From assembly GCF_014764385.1 (NCBI RefSeq), contig NZ_CP061714.1, positions 2,170,001 through 2,234,000 on the forward strand: 64,000 nucleotides of DNA. The letters are read 5' to 3'. The notes beneath the pieces are model-generated. The model was not told the DNA's origin, did no database searches, and worked only from the letters and a program-made list of their open reading frames with translations. The position numbers and the translations under genes are program-made. This stretch comes from Luteimonas sp. MC1825 (lineage in GTDB: Bacteria > Pseudomonadota > Gammaproteobacteria > Xanthomonadales > Xanthomonadaceae). Positions 47,468 through 58,828 of this stretch are shown here, one piece after another (positions within the stretch are counted from its first letter, which is position 1; every line of letters starts with the position of its first letter).

Positions 47468-49039
47468 TCAGTCCCCGGCAGCGCCCGCCGCGCGCAGGCG
47501 CTGCCTGAAATCGTCGAGCCCGGGCACGCCGGGATCGATGGCACGCGCCAGCACCAGCGCGCGCTGCGCGCGCTCGATCTCACCTGCCCCCAGGCGCTCG
47601 TTGCCGACCGCCAGCCAGCGCTGCGCCAGCCGCGTGCGGGCCGCGGCGAGTTCGCCCGGGTCCTCGCCCAGCGCCGCGCGCGCGTCCAGGCAGGCGCGCG
47701 CCCGGCCCAGGCTGTTGGCGCGCAGTTCGCGCTCGTAGCAGTCACGCGCGTCCGGCAGCAGGCGTGCGCTGGCGGCACGCACCGCGCGCGACTGCGGCGC
47801 CAGCGCGCGGGCGCGCGCGATGCTGTCGAAGGCGCTCTCGCCCGGCGGCGACAGCAGGTTGCCGCGCGCGCGCGCGGCCTCGGCCGCATCCAGCAGCTGG
47901 CGCACGCGGCGGTCGCGTTCGGCGGCGGGCAGCGGCGTCGCAAGCCGGGCGCTGTTGCGGCGCGCGCGCGTCATGCGTGCTTCGGCCGCGAGAACCCCCA
48001 CGGCATCGGGTGCAATCTCCTGCGCGCGCGCCAGGGCGACCTGGGCGCGCGCGAAGTCGAAGTCCGCCGCCAGGCGCGATGCCCGCCCGGCGTAGGCACT
48101 GGCCACTGCCTGCACGCCGTCCTGCGCCGCGGCATCCGCCGCATCCAGCGCCAGCAGCGCGTTGTAGCCGTCCAGCGCGCGTTCGAGCTGGCCCCGCGCC
48201 AGGGCGGCATGCGCGCGGCGGCGCACCGCGTCGGTTTCTTCGGTCATGCGCGCCAGCGTGTCAGGCAGATCGACGTGGCCTCCGTCGTGCCGGCGCGCCA
48301 GTTCGATGCGCTGCGCCGCCGCCCCGAGGTCGCCGCGGCGCAGCGCCTCGCGCGCCCCGCCGAGCAGCTCCGCCAGTGCGTCTTCGCGGCCGCGCAGCGC
48401 GCCGGCGTGCGTGGGTTCGATGGCCAGGGCGCGCGCGTACAACGGCAGCGCGGCGTTGGCGTCGCCGTCGAGGTGTCCGCGCTGGCGCGCGGCCTCCGCC
48501 GCCGCCAGCAGTTCATCGAGTCCGGCGTGACCGGCCTCGCGGCGCCGCAACGCGTCTTCCAGCGCCTCGGCCTCGGCCTTGGGCACCGAGAGCGCACGCG
48601 CCAGGGCCAGCCCGGCGCGGGCGTCGTCCAGGCGATCCTCGGCAAGCGCGACGCGCGCCTGCACCAGCGCCGCGGCCGCGACCTGCGCCAGCCCGCGACT
48701 GGCCTCGCGGCGGTCGGGATCCATGGCCAGCGCGGCTTCGAACAGCTCGCGTGCCCCGCTGCCGTCGGCAGCGCTGAGGCGGCCTTCGGCGAGGGCGCGT
48801 TCGGCCTCGGCACGCAGCGCCTCGCTGCGGGTCTCGGGCCACAGCAGGCCGCCGATCGGCTCACGCAGCACCGCCAGCAAGACCACCAGCAGCATCGATG
48901 CGATCAGCCACCACTGCCAGTGGCGCGCCAGCCCGAGGCGGTCGACCACGCGGTCACGCAGCCGCGTGCCGCCGCCCGGACGTGCGGGCGCTGCGGCGGC
49001 GCTGGAAGGATGGACGTCGGGAGGCAGGGGGGAAATCAC
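47468..49039 (-). CDS. TPR-rich inner-membrane protein of unknown function
   Basis: This protein of about 523 residues has a Pro-rich N-terminus and one membrane helix near residues 42-60 (WWLIASMLLVVLLAVL). It continues as Ala/Arg/Leu-rich helical repeats resembling degenerate TPRs (ALAMDPDRREASRGLAQ, ALAIEPTHAGALRGRE, RARALAPQSRAVRAASARL). The start is uncertain; I used a GTG at 49039 that keeps the gene short of relA. No enzymatic motif is seen, and a scaffold role at the membrane is plausible. Confidence 0.65.
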   Translation of the reverse strand: MISPLPPDVHPSSAAAAPARPGGGTRLRDRVVDRLGLARHWQWWLIASMLLVVLLAVLREPIGGLLWPETRSEALRAEAERALAEGRLSAADGSGARELFEAALAMDPDRREASRGLAQVAAAALVQARVALAEDRLDDARAGLALARALSVPKAEAEALEDALRRREAGHAGLDELLAAAEAARQRGHLDGDANAALPLYARALAIEPTHAGALRGREDALAELLGGAREALRRGDLGAAAQRIELARRHDGGHVDLPDTLARMTEETDAVRRRAHAALARGQLERALDGYNALLALDAADAAAQDGVQAVASAYAGRASRLAADFDFARAQVALARAQEIAPDAVGVLAAEARMTRARRNSARLATPLPAAERDRRVRQLLDAAEAARARGNLLSPPGESAFDSIARARALAPQSRAVRAASARLLPDARDCYERELRANSLGRARACLDARAALGEDPGELAAARTRLAQRWLAVGNERLGAGEIERAQRALVLARAIDPGVPGLDDFRQRLRAAGAAGD

Positions 49040-49115
49040 GCCGGGAGCATAAGCGGCACCGGGTGAATGCGCGCGCGTGACGCGCACGGCCAGCCGCCGC
49101 CTGCGCGCGCCGCGG

Positions 49116-51305
49116 TCAGGTGCGGTAGGCGCGCTCGACGCCCGGCAGCGCCTCGAGCTTGCCGAGCAGCCGCGACAGTTGGCCGAAGTCCGCGACGCGC
49201 AGCGACAGCCGCAGCTGCACGCGTCCGCGTCCGCGCGCGCCGCCGGCATCGCCGTCGATGGCCAGCACGTGCGCATCCTCCTGCGCGATCAGGTTGGTGA
49301 CGTCCTTCAACAGGTGTTTGCGGTCGACTGCCTGCAGCACCAGCTCCGCCTGGTGGGCACCGGCGGATGCGCCCCACTCCACCGGCAGCACGCGCTGCGG
49401 CTCGCGCGCGGCCAGGCGCAGGAACGACGCGCAGTCGCCGCGGTGCACGCTCACCCCGCGCGCGCGCGTCAGGTAGCCGGCGACCGCCTCTCCCGGCAGC
49501 GGCTGGCAGCAACGCGCCACCTGCACCAGCAGGTTGTCCACGCCGACCACGGTGAAGGCCGGCTTGCCGCCGGGACGCAGCCGCTTGGGCGCACGCAGCG
49601 CGATCACCTCCGGGTCCTCGCCCGTGGCCTCGGCCTCGCGCTGCTCGCGCTCATGGTCGGCCAGCGCGCGCACCACCTGGTGTGGCCCCACGTCGCCCAG
49701 TGCCACCAGCACCTGCAGGTCCTCCACCGTGTCGACATTGAAGCGGCGCAATGCCGGTGTCGGGTCGGCGTGCTGCATGCCGACGCGCTTCAGCTCGCGG
49801 TCGAGCAGCTCGCGGCCGGCCTGCAGGTTGCGCGCGCGGTCGAGCTTGTGGAACCAGCTGCGCACCTTCTCGCGCGAGCGCGCGCTGGCCAGGAAGCCGT
49901 TGGACGCCAGCAGCCAGTCGCGGCGGGGCTCCGACACCTTGCCGGTCAGGATCTCGACGCGGTCGCCGGTGTGCAGCACGTGGTCGAGGGTCACGATGCG
50001 GCCGTCCACCTTGGCGCCGCGGCAGCGGTGGCCGACCTCGGTGTGCACGCGGTAGGCGAAGTCGAGCGGCGTGGCGCCCAGCGGCAGGTCGACCACCTCG
50101 CCCTTCGGCGTCAGCGCGTAGACCCGGTCCTCGACCAGTTCCGTGTCGAAGGCGCCGGCGAGCGCGCCGTCACCGGCTTCCGCCGGCGCATCCAGCAGGC
50201 GGCGCATCCATTCGATCTTGCGGTTCACCGCCGCCTCGCCGGCGGCCGAGCGCTGCGTGCCGGCGCGGCCCTGGTAGGCATGTTCCTTGTAGCGCCAGTG
50301 CGCGGCGACGCCGAGCTCGGCCTGGTCGTGCATCTCGCGGGTGCGGATCTGCACCTCGAGCGTCTTGCCTTCCGGGCCGACCACGGCGGTATGCAGCGAG
50401 CGGTAGTCGTTGTGCTTGGGGCGCGCGATGTAGTCGTCGAACTCGCCCGGCACCGGCGCCCACAGCGCATGCACCGCGCCGAGCGCCGCGTAGCAGCCCT
50501 GCACGTCATCGACCAGCACGCGCACCGCGCGCAGGTCGTAGAGCTCGCCGATCGGCGCGTTCTTCTTCTGCATCTTCTTCCAGATGCTGTAGATGTGCTT
50601 CGGCCGGCCGGCGATGTCGGCGGCGATGCCCGCCGCGGCCAGCGCTTCGCCCAGCCGCGCCTTGACGTCCTCGATGTAGCGCTCGCGGCCGGCGCGCTTG
50701 TCGTCGAGCAGGGTCGCGATCTGCCGGTAGGTGGCCGGCTCGAGGTGCCGGAACGCCAGGTCCTCGAGCTCCCATTTCAGCTGCCAGATGCCGAGCCGGT
50801 TCGCCAGCGGCGCATGGATGTCGCGGGTCAGCCGCGCCAGCGCCAGGCGTTCGGCGTCAGGCAGCATGGCCGCGGCGCGCATCCGCGCCAGCTGGCGGGC
50901 GAGCAGGATCGGCACCACGCGCAGGTCGCGGACGATCGCCAGCAGCAGCCGGCGCAGGCCTTCGTGGTTGCGCCCGCGCTCCTGTTCGGCGTGCAGTGCC
51001 CAGACCTGCCCGGCGGCGTGCTGGCCTTCCAGCAACGCCGAGATCGCAGGGCTGGCGGGTGTGTCGGCGCGGGCATGGCGTTCCGCCCAGGCCGGGCAGG
51101 CATGCAGGACGGCGGCCACCAGCACCTCGCCATCGGCGTCGAGCAGGGCCAGGGCGTCCAGCGTGTCGGCCAGCACCTGCGGCGGCTCGCCGCCGGCACA
51201 GGGTCCGGCCTCGGCGGCATCGCGCAGCAGCGCGCGCAACGGCTCGGCGAGGGTGCCAAGCGCCGGCCATGCCAGCAGGGTTTCGATGTCCACGGCTTCG
51301 GCCAT
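49116..51305 (-). CDS. relA: (p)ppGpp synthetase RelA
   Basis: RelA is the ribosome-associated synthetase of the stringent response. The 729-residue protein lacks the HD metal motif in its hydrolase-like domain (about residues 30-190), so it should be synthetase-only. The synthetase domain has the EFDD signature in VPGEFDDYIARPKHN, then YRSLHTAVVG and EVQIRTREMHDQAELG. TGS (RVHTEVGHRCRGAKV), zinc-finger (CCQPLPGEAV) and ACT domains follow. The RelA-type acidic signature separates it from SpoT/Rel. The gene stands alone between the TPR gene and the divergent exported protein. Confidence 0.95.
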   Translation of the reverse strand: MAEAVDIETLLAWPALGTLAEPLRALLRDAAEAGPCAGGEPPQVLADTLDALALLDADGEVLVAAVLHACPAWAERHARADTPASPAISALLEGQHAAGQVWALHAEQERGRNHEGLRRLLLAIVRDLRVVPILLARQLARMRAAAMLPDAERLALARLTRDIHAPLANRLGIWQLKWELEDLAFRHLEPATYRQIATLLDDKRAGRERYIEDVKARLGEALAAAGIAADIAGRPKHIYSIWKKMQKKNAPIGELYDLRAVRVLVDDVQGCYAALGAVHALWAPVPGEFDDYIARPKHNDYRSLHTAVVGPEGKTLEVQIRTREMHDQAELGVAAHWRYKEHAYQGRAGTQRSAAGEAAVNRKIEWMRRLLDAPAEAGDGALAGAFDTELVEDRVYALTPKGEVVDLPLGATPLDFAYRVHTEVGHRCRGAKVDGRIVTLDHVLHTGDRVEILTGKVSEPRRDWLLASNGFLASARSREKVRSWFHKLDRARNLQAGRELLDRELKRVGMQHADPTPALRRFNVDTVEDLQVLVALGDVGPHQVVRALADHEREQREAEATGEDPEVIALRAPKRLRPGGKPAFTVVGVDNLLVQVARCCQPLPGEAVAGYLTRARGVSVHRGDCASFLRLAAREPQRVLPVEWGASAGAHQAELVLQAVDRKHLLKDVTNLIAQEDAHVLAIDGDAGGARGRGRVQLRLSLRVADFGQLSRLLGKLEALPGVERAYRT

Positions 51306-51369
51306 GGCGGGCGGCGATCCACGGCGGGGGACGGTCTACACTAGCCGCACCACGCCCCCTGGAACAGAC

Positions 51370-51852
51370 ATGATGTCGGTACGCAGCATCTTCCTCGCCG
51401 CCCTGCTCCTCGTCGCAACGCCGGCGCTCGCGCAACAGTCGATCCAGGCGCAGATGAGCGCCGATGAATTCAAGGCCGCCGGCCTCGACAAGCTCAGCGC
51501 GGACGAGCTGGCGCGGCTGGATGCCTGGCTCGATCGCACCATCATCGACGAGACCGGCAAGGCCGCCGCCGTCGCCGAGGAACGGGTGAAGAAGGAGCAC
51601 CGGGGCTTCGCATCGTTCGGGTCCGACGAGCCGGTCAAGGGTCACATCCCGGGCGAGTTCCGCGGCTTCCAGCAGGGGCGCGACTACACGCTCGACAATG
51701 GCCAGGTGTGGCGGCAAGTCGATGGCGCGCGCCTGGCTGGTGCACGCCTGACCGACGCCGAGGTCACCATCAGCCCGAGCCTGCTGGGCACGGCCTGGTA
51801 CATGCAGGTCGGCAAGTACAACACCCGCGCCAAGGTAGAGCGCATCAAGTAA
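51370..51852 (+). CDS. Conserved exported protein of unknown function
   Basis: This small 160-residue protein has a signal peptide (about residues 1-22, ending PALAQ). The mature part starts with a helical segment (MSADEFKAAGLDKLSADELARLDAWLD). It ends in a beta-rich stretch (GFQQGRDYTLDNGQVWRQVDG ... SPSLLGTAWYMQVGKYNTRAKVERIK). The same pattern, a Leu/Asp-rich helix followed by a NGQVW(R/K)Q domain, recurs in many xanthomonad periplasmic proteins of unknown role. It starts at a Met-Met pair. Its 3' end overlaps the convergent hrpA end by eight bases. Confidence 0.75.
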   Translation: MMSVRSIFLAALLLVATPALAQQSIQAQMSADEFKAAGLDKLSADELARLDAWLDRTIIDETGKAAAVAEERVKKEHRGFASFGSDEPVKGHIPGEFRGFQQGRDYTLDNGQVWRQVDGARLAGARLTDAEVTISPSLLGTAWYMQVGKYNTRAKVERIK

Positions 51853-54800
51853 GCGCGGCCAGCCTGGTCGCCAGTTTCTTCGGCGACACACCGCCGCGGG
51901 TGCCGAGTTCCTGTGCGAAGAGCTGCACGCGCAGCTCTTCCAGGTCCCAGCGCAACGCTTGCCAGCCCGGTTCGGCCGCGCGCCCAGCCTGCACCGCCTG
52001 CGCCAGCGCGTCCGCGAAGGGCTTCAGTTCAAGCATGCGCTGCTGGTCGCGGGTGGGATCGTTGAGCGCGCGCGCCGCGCGCGTGGCCAACGCCTTCAGG
52101 TAGCGCGGATAGTCGGCCAGCGCCGTGCCCGGCACATCACGCAGGAACCCCGGCGGCACCAGCGCCGCGAGCTGCGCCTGCATGTCGTCGAGATTGCCGC
52201 GCGCCCAGCCGACCAGGCGGCTGTCGAGCGCGGCGCGCACATCGGCCACCAGGCCCAGGATCTGCTCGGCCAGCTGCAGGCGGCGCATGGCTTCGCCGAA
52301 CAGCTCCCTGCCAACGGCCTCGCTGCGCACAGCGAAGACCGCCGGGTCGCGGATCGATTCGAGCCCGTCGGCCGCGAGCGCGGCGAACGCGCCGTCGACG
52401 AGGTCGTTGCGCAGGTATTCGGCCGGACGGCCGCCGTTGGCACGCGGTGCGGCGGATTCGATGGCGGCGTACAGCAGCCCGGTCTTCGGCGACACCGGCA
52501 GCTGCCGGCGCGCCTGGCGCATGCGTTCGGCAAGCGCGATGGCCAACAGGCGGCGCACGCCCCCGGGATGCTGGCGCAGCGCCGCGGCGCGGTCGGCGTG
52601 GACCTCGAGCGACGCGCTGTCGCCCTGGTCGTGCAGCGCGGGATACGCAGGCACGCCGCCGGCGCCGGGCACGGATTCGGGGATCGGCGTATCGGGGAAG
52701 CCGGTCAGCGCCTCGCGCGCGAGTCCTTGCGAGGCCTGCGCGGCGAAGGCGTCGGCGGCGCGTCCACCGAAGCGCGCGCGCAGCGCATCGAGGTCGCGCG
52801 ATTCGGCCAGCACGCTGCGGGCGTCGGCATCGAGCAGGCGCAGGTTGGCGCGCAGGTGCGGCTCGAGCGCGGCGTCTTCGAAATCGGTCGGTGCGATGTC
52901 GACGCCGGTCATGCGCTTCAGGAAGCGTGCGAGCGCGCCATGCAGGGTGTCGGTGGCGGCATCGGCGCTGCCGTGTGCTTCCGCGAAGGCGCGCGCGAAA
53001 TCCGGCGCCGGCACGAAGTTGCGGCGCAGCGCCTTCGGCAGGCCGCGCAGCAGCGCGGTCGCCTTCTCGAGCACGAAGCCCGGCGCCAGCCAGGTCAGCC
53101 GGGGCGCGTCGAGGGCGTTGAGCAGGTGCAGCGGCACGACCACGGTCATGCCGTCGTCCACGGCGCCGGGCTCGAAGCGGTAGTGCACGGCAAGGCGCGC
53201 ATCGCCGAGCGCGAGGAAGGCCGGGTAGCGGTCGGCATCGCTGCCATCGCCGACCAGCAGGTCCTCGCTTGACCACTGCAGCGCGCGCCGCTCCTCGCGC
53301 GACAGCCGTGCGTACCAGGCGTCGAGCGCCTGCGCGCTGGTGATCTCCGCGGGAATGCGGTCGCGGTACCAGCGCAGCATCCAGTCGTCATCGACCACCA
53401 GGCCGGAGCGGCGCTGCTTGGCTTCCTCTTCTTCGGCGGCGGCCAGCGCACGGCGGTTGCGGGTGACGAAATCGGCGCGCAGGTTGATCTCGCCAGCCAC
53501 CAGGCCATCGCGCAGGAACAGTTCGCGCGACTCCTCCGGGTACAGCCCGCCGTAGTGGATGGGCCTGGCGGCCACCAGCACCAGCCCGAACAGGCCGAGC
53601 TGCTCGCTGCCGGTCACCCGCCCCTGGCGGCGCGACCAGCGCGGGTCGAAGTGCCGCCTGGAGAGCAGGTGGTCGAGTTCGGCCACCACCCAGTCCGGTT
53701 CGATCGCGGCGTTGGTGAGCGACCAGACCTTTTCGGTATCCAGCAGCGTGGCCGACAACACCCACGGCGGCGGCTTCGACGCCAGCGCCGAGCCCGGGAA
53801 CAGCTGGAAGCGCCGCCCGCGCGGGCCTTCATAGGTCACCGCGCGGCGCTTGTCGCGTTCCTGCAGCGCATGCCCGACCTGCGTCGGCAGGCCGGCCAGC
53901 AGCGAGCGGTGCAGCAGTACGAAGGGGTCGGGCTGCTGCTTCGCGGCGGGTGCAGGTGCGGTGGGCCTTTCCGCGGGCGCAGGGACGTCGCCGGTGTCGG
54001 ATTCTTCCTCCCAGCCGAGGCCTTCGCACTGCAGCTTGAGCTGGCGGTGCAGTTCGCGCCATTCGCGCATGCGCAGGAAACCGAGGAAATGGCGCTCGCA
54101 CCACTTGCGAAGCTGCGACTGGGTCATCTCCTCGTGCGCGTCGCGATAGGCACGCCAGAGGTTGAGGATGGCGACGAACTCGGACTTCGGGTCGCGGAAC
54201 AGCGCGTGCGCGGTGTCGGCCGCCGCGCGCTGGTCGGCCGGGCGTTCGCGCGGGTCCTGGATGCCGAGGAAGCTGGTGATCGCCAGCATCTCGCGCAGGC
54301 AGCCGTGGCCGTGCGCGGCGACCAGCATGCGCGCCAGCTTCACGTCGACCGGCAGCCGCGCCATCAGCTTGCCGATGGCGGTGAGCTCGCGGCGCGCATC
54401 CACCGCGCCGAGCTCGGTCAGCTGCTGCCAGCCGTCGGCGATGGCGCGCGGATCGGGCGGCTCAAGGAACGGAAAATCCTCGATGGTGCCAAGGCCCAGC
54501 GACAGCATGCGCAGGATCACCCCGGCCAGCGCCGCGCGGCGGATCTCCGGGTCGGTGAATGCCGGCCGCGCCGCGAAATCCTCCTCGGCGTACAGCCGGT
54601 AGCAGGTGCCGGGCGCGATGCGGCCGCAGCGGCCCGCGCGCTGGTTGGCGCTGGCCTGGCTGATCGGCTCGATGTGCAGGCGGTCGAGCTTCTGCCGCGG
54701 GCTGTAGCGCTTGACGCGCGCCAGCCCGGGATCGACCACGTAGTGCGTGCGCGGCACGGTGAGCGAAGTTTCGGCGACGTTGGTCGCCAGCACGATGCGC

Positions 54801-55825
54801 CGCTGCGGGCCGGGGTTGAACACCCGGTCCTGGTCGCGCACCGACAGCCGCGCGTACAGCGGCAGCACTTCGGTGTGGCGGTACTTGCGGCCTTCCAGCG
54901 CGCGATGGGCGTCGCGGATCTCGCGCTCGCCGGGCAGGAACACCAGCACGTCGCCGCCCATGCCGCGGCCGCCCTGCAGGATCTCGTCGCAGGCGGCCAC
55001 GATGCCGTCGGTCACCGTGGGCGCGTCGGGCCGGTAGCGCACCTCGACCGGATAGCCGCGGCCTTCCACGTTGACCACCGGCGCATCGTTGAAGTGCGCG
55101 GAGAAGCGCGCGGTGTCGATGGTGGCCGAGGTCACCACCAGTTTCAGGTCGGGGCGTTTGGCGAGCAGCTGCTTCAGGTAGCCGAGCAGGAAGTCGATGT
55201 TGAGGCTGCGCTCGTGCGCCTCGTCGATGATCAGCGTGTCGTAGCGCGACAGCCAGCGGTCCGACTGGATCTCGGCCAGCAGGATGCCGTCGGTCATGAA
55301 CTTGATCGCGGTCTGCTCGCCGACGTTCTCGGTGAAGCGCACCTGGTAGCCGACCGCGCCGCCCAACGGCACCTGCAGCTCCTCGGCCACGCGCCGCGCC
55401 ACGGCGCGCGCGGCGATCCGCCGCGGCTGGGTGCAGCCGATCATCCCGGCCGCGCCGCGCCCCGCGGCCAGGCACAGCTTGGGCAGCTGGGTGGTCTTGC
55501 CGGAGCCGGTCTCGCCGGCCACCACCACCACCTGGTGCCTGCGCAGCAGCGCCACGATGTTGTCGCCTTCGGCCGCGATCGGCAGGCCCGGATCGACCTC
55601 GGCCTGCGGCAGGGCCTTGGCGCGCGCCTCGCGCGACGCCAGCGAGCGCGCCAGGGCTTCGGCAAACGCCGCCTCGCGCGCGGCATCCGCCGGCGCCGCG
55701 CGCCAGCGCGACAGCAGGCCGAGCAGGCGGCCACGGTCACGGGTCAATGCGCCATCCACCGCGGCGCGCGCCGCGCGCATTGACACGGTGCTTGCAACCG
55801 CGTGGCTAGACTCCTTCTGTTTCAT
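51845..55825 (-). CDS. hrpA: ATP-dependent RNA helicase HrpA
   Basis: HrpA is a DEAH-box RNA helicase that, in E. coli, rescues collided or stalled ribosomes. The 1326-residue protein has Walker A AGETGSGKTTQLPK (about residue 95), DEAH in LIIDEAHERSLN and SATIDTARF. It also has the helicase C domain (SQASANQRAGRCGRIAPGTCYRLY), HA2 and OB-fold regions, and the long C-terminal DUF3418 typical of HrpA. The start gives a short N-terminal basic region. It is divergent from dps. Confidence 0.95.
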   Translation of the reverse strand: MKQKESSHAVASTVSMRAARAAVDGALTRDRGRLLGLLSRWRAAPADAAREAAFAEALARSLASREARAKALPQAEVDPGLPIAAEGDNIVALLRRHQVVVVAGETGSGKTTQLPKLCLAAGRGAAGMIGCTQPRRIAARAVARRVAEELQVPLGGAVGYQVRFTENVGEQTAIKFMTDGILLAEIQSDRWLSRYDTLIIDEAHERSLNIDFLLGYLKQLLAKRPDLKLVVTSATIDTARFSAHFNDAPVVNVEGRGYPVEVRYRPDAPTVTDGIVAACDEILQGGRGMGGDVLVFLPGEREIRDAHRALEGRKYRHTEVLPLYARLSVRDQDRVFNPGPQRRIVLATNVAETSLTVPRTHYVVDPGLARVKRYSPRQKLDRLHIEPISQASANQRAGRCGRIAPGTCYRLYAEEDFAARPAFTDPEIRRAALAGVILRMLSLGLGTIEDFPFLEPPDPRAIADGWQQLTELGAVDARRELTAIGKLMARLPVDVKLARMLVAAHGHGCLREMLAITSFLGIQDPRERPADQRAAADTAHALFRDPKSEFVAILNLWRAYRDAHEEMTQSQLRKWCERHFLGFLRMREWRELHRQLKLQCEGLGWEEESDTGDVPAPAERPTAPAPAAKQQPDPFVLLHRSLLAGLPTQVGHALQERDKRRAVTYEGPRGRRFQLFPGSALASKPPPWVLSATLLDTEKVWSLTNAAIEPDWVVAELDHLLSRRHFDPRWSRRQGRVTGSEQLGLFGLVLVAARPIHYGGLYPEESRELFLRDGLVAGEINLRADFVTRNRRALAAAEEEEAKQRRSGLVVDDDWMLRWYRDRIPAEITSAQALDAWYARLSREERRALQWSSEDLLVGDGSDADRYPAFLALGDARLAVHYRFEPGAVDDGMTVVVPLHLLNALDAPRLTWLAPGFVLEKATALLRGLPKALRRNFVPAPDFARAFAEAHGSADAATDTLHGALARFLKRMTGVDIAPTDFEDAALEPHLRANLRLLDADARSVLAESRDLDALRARFGGRAADAFAAQASQGLAREALTGFPDTPIPESVPGAGGVPAYPALHDQGDSASLEVHADRAAALRQHPGGVRRLLAIALAERMRQARRQLPVSPKTGLLYAAIESAAPRANGGRPAEYLRNDLVDGAFAALAADGLESIRDPAVFAVRSEAVGRELFGEAMRRLQLAEQILGLVADVRAALDSRLVGWARGNLDDMQAQLAALVPPGFLRDVPGTALADYPRYLKALATRAARALNDPTRDQQRMLELKPFADALAQAVQAGRAAEPGWQALRWDLEELRVQLFAQELGTRGGVSPKKLATRLAALT

Positions 55826-55906
55826 GCAGTTCCGATTCGCGGCCCGGGCCGATCACGTGTGTCCATCGTGCCCATTGTCGCGTGCAATCAACGAGAGGAA
55901 ACCCCG

Positions 55907-56479
55907 ATGGCCAAGACCAAGACCAAGACCACCAAGAAGACCGCCGCATCCCGCGCCCGGGCCGCCGACCCGGCCGCGTCGCCCGGTCCGACCTCGATGG
56001 CGCCCAATGTCGACATCGGCATTTCCGACAAGGACCGCAAGACGATCTCCCAGGACCTGTCGCAGTTCCTGTCCGACAGCTTCACGCTGTACCTGAAGAC
56101 CCACAATTTCCACTGGAATGTCACGGGCGCGATGTTCAATTCGCTGCACACGATGTTCATGGACCAGTACACCGAGCAATGGAATGCGCTGGACGAGACC
56201 GCCGAGCGCATCCGCGCGCTGGGCTACAACGCCCCGGGCTCGTACGCGGAGTTCATCCGCCTGAGCTCGATCACCGAGGAGCCGGGCCTGACCGAAGCCC
56301 CGGACTGGCGCGAGATGGTGCGCCAGCTGGTGGTCGGCAACGAGGCCGTGTGCCGCACCGCGCGCCGCGCCCTGGCGCATGCCGACGACGCGGGCGACGA
56401 CCCGACCGTCGACCTGCTGACCCAGCGCCTGGTGGTGCACGAGAAGAACGCCTGGATGCTGCGCTCGCTGCTGCAGTAG
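55907..56479 (+). CDS. dps: Dps/ferritin-like DNA-protection protein
   Basis: This twelve-subunit mini-ferritin oxidises and stores iron and coats DNA in stress. The 190-residue protein has a Lys-rich N-terminal tail (AKTKTKTTKK, residues 2-11) likely to bind DNA. The ferroxidase residues are in LKTHNFHWNVTG (His, His) and MDQYTEQWNALDETAERIRALG (Asp, Glu). The start has a strong GAGAGGAA element. It is probably induced by starvation or peroxide, although no OxyR site was identified. A hairpin lies 37 bases after the stop. Confidence 0.94.
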   Translation: MAKTKTKTTKKTAASRARAADPAASPGPTSMAPNVDIGISDKDRKTISQDLSQFLSDSFTLYLKTHNFHWNVTGAMFNSLHTMFMDQYTEQWNALDETAERIRALGYNAPGSYAEFIRLSSITEEPGLTEAPDWREMVRQLVVGNEAVCRTARRALAHADDAGDDPTVDLLTQRLVVHEKNAWMLRSLLQ

Positions 56480-56515
56480 TCCTGCCGCGGCCGGAAGCTT
56501 TCCGGCGGCGCGGAC

Positions 56516-56549
56516 CGGAGACGCCCGACCCCCGTGTCGGGCGTCTCCG
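56516..56549 (+). terminator. Hairpin terminator after dps
   Basis: A perfect 14-base stem (CGGAGACGCCCGAC and its complement) with a six-base loop lies between dps and recQ. Its 3' side is followed by TATCAGG rather than a T run, so it may act as a terminator or transcript stabiliser. Confidence 0.6.
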
Positions 56550-56587
56550 TATCAGGCCGCGGGACGGTGGCCGGGTATCCTTGTCGC

Positions 56588-58408
<1,821 letters not shown>

Positions 58409-58828
58409 CGGTTCGCCCTGCTGCAACCCGAGGGCCGCGTCACCCGCTGCCGGCAGAAGAAGCTCGTGGATGCCGTCCAGCGGACCGCTGCCCGCGTGCT
58501 CAGGTGCTCGTCAGCCGGGGAAGCTGGCGACGCAGGTCGCAAACGGGACCGGCTCGCAGAAGTAGCCGCCCTGCATTTCGTCGCAACCGATCAAGCGCAG
58601 CGAATGCCCGGTGACCGCAGAACGGCACCCTCCACGCTGAAGCGATGCTTGCCCAGGCCCGGATGCGAACTGCGTATTCATTGAACTGAGACCCACGGCG
58701 ATGCCAGGAACTGTGGGCGGTGTCACGTTAAACGCGGCCATGGGGGCCTTTCGACCCTTGTGGGCGTTTTTTCACGCCTGCAGCATCCTGTGTACCTGTG
58801 CAGCCCGCACCTGACTTCCGGCGAGCAC
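58409..58828. other. 420-base gap without an intact gene, upstream of kaiC
   Basis: Between recQ and kaiC no complete gene is seen. The left part (58511-58610, minus strand) holds a decayed EAL-domain tail described separately. The right part (about 58660-58828) has lower GC content and includes an oligo-T run near 58767-58772. It should contain the kaiC promoter, but no sigma-70 or sigma-54 motif stands out to me. A weak hairpin GGCGT/ACGCC flanks the T run (58763-58778). Confidence 0.7.
58511..58610 (-). pseudogene. Remnant of an EAL-domain gene (C-terminal tail)
   Basis: On the minus strand about 32 codons before a TGA read LRLIGCDEMQGGYF, then CEPVPF, which match the end of cyclic-di-GMP phosphodiesterase EAL domains (typically GCDxxQGyxFsxPxP). 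The preceding frame does not contain the rest of an EAL domain. This is therefore a decayed fragment, possibly after deletion or insertion of the neighbouring kaiC operon. Confidence 0.6.
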
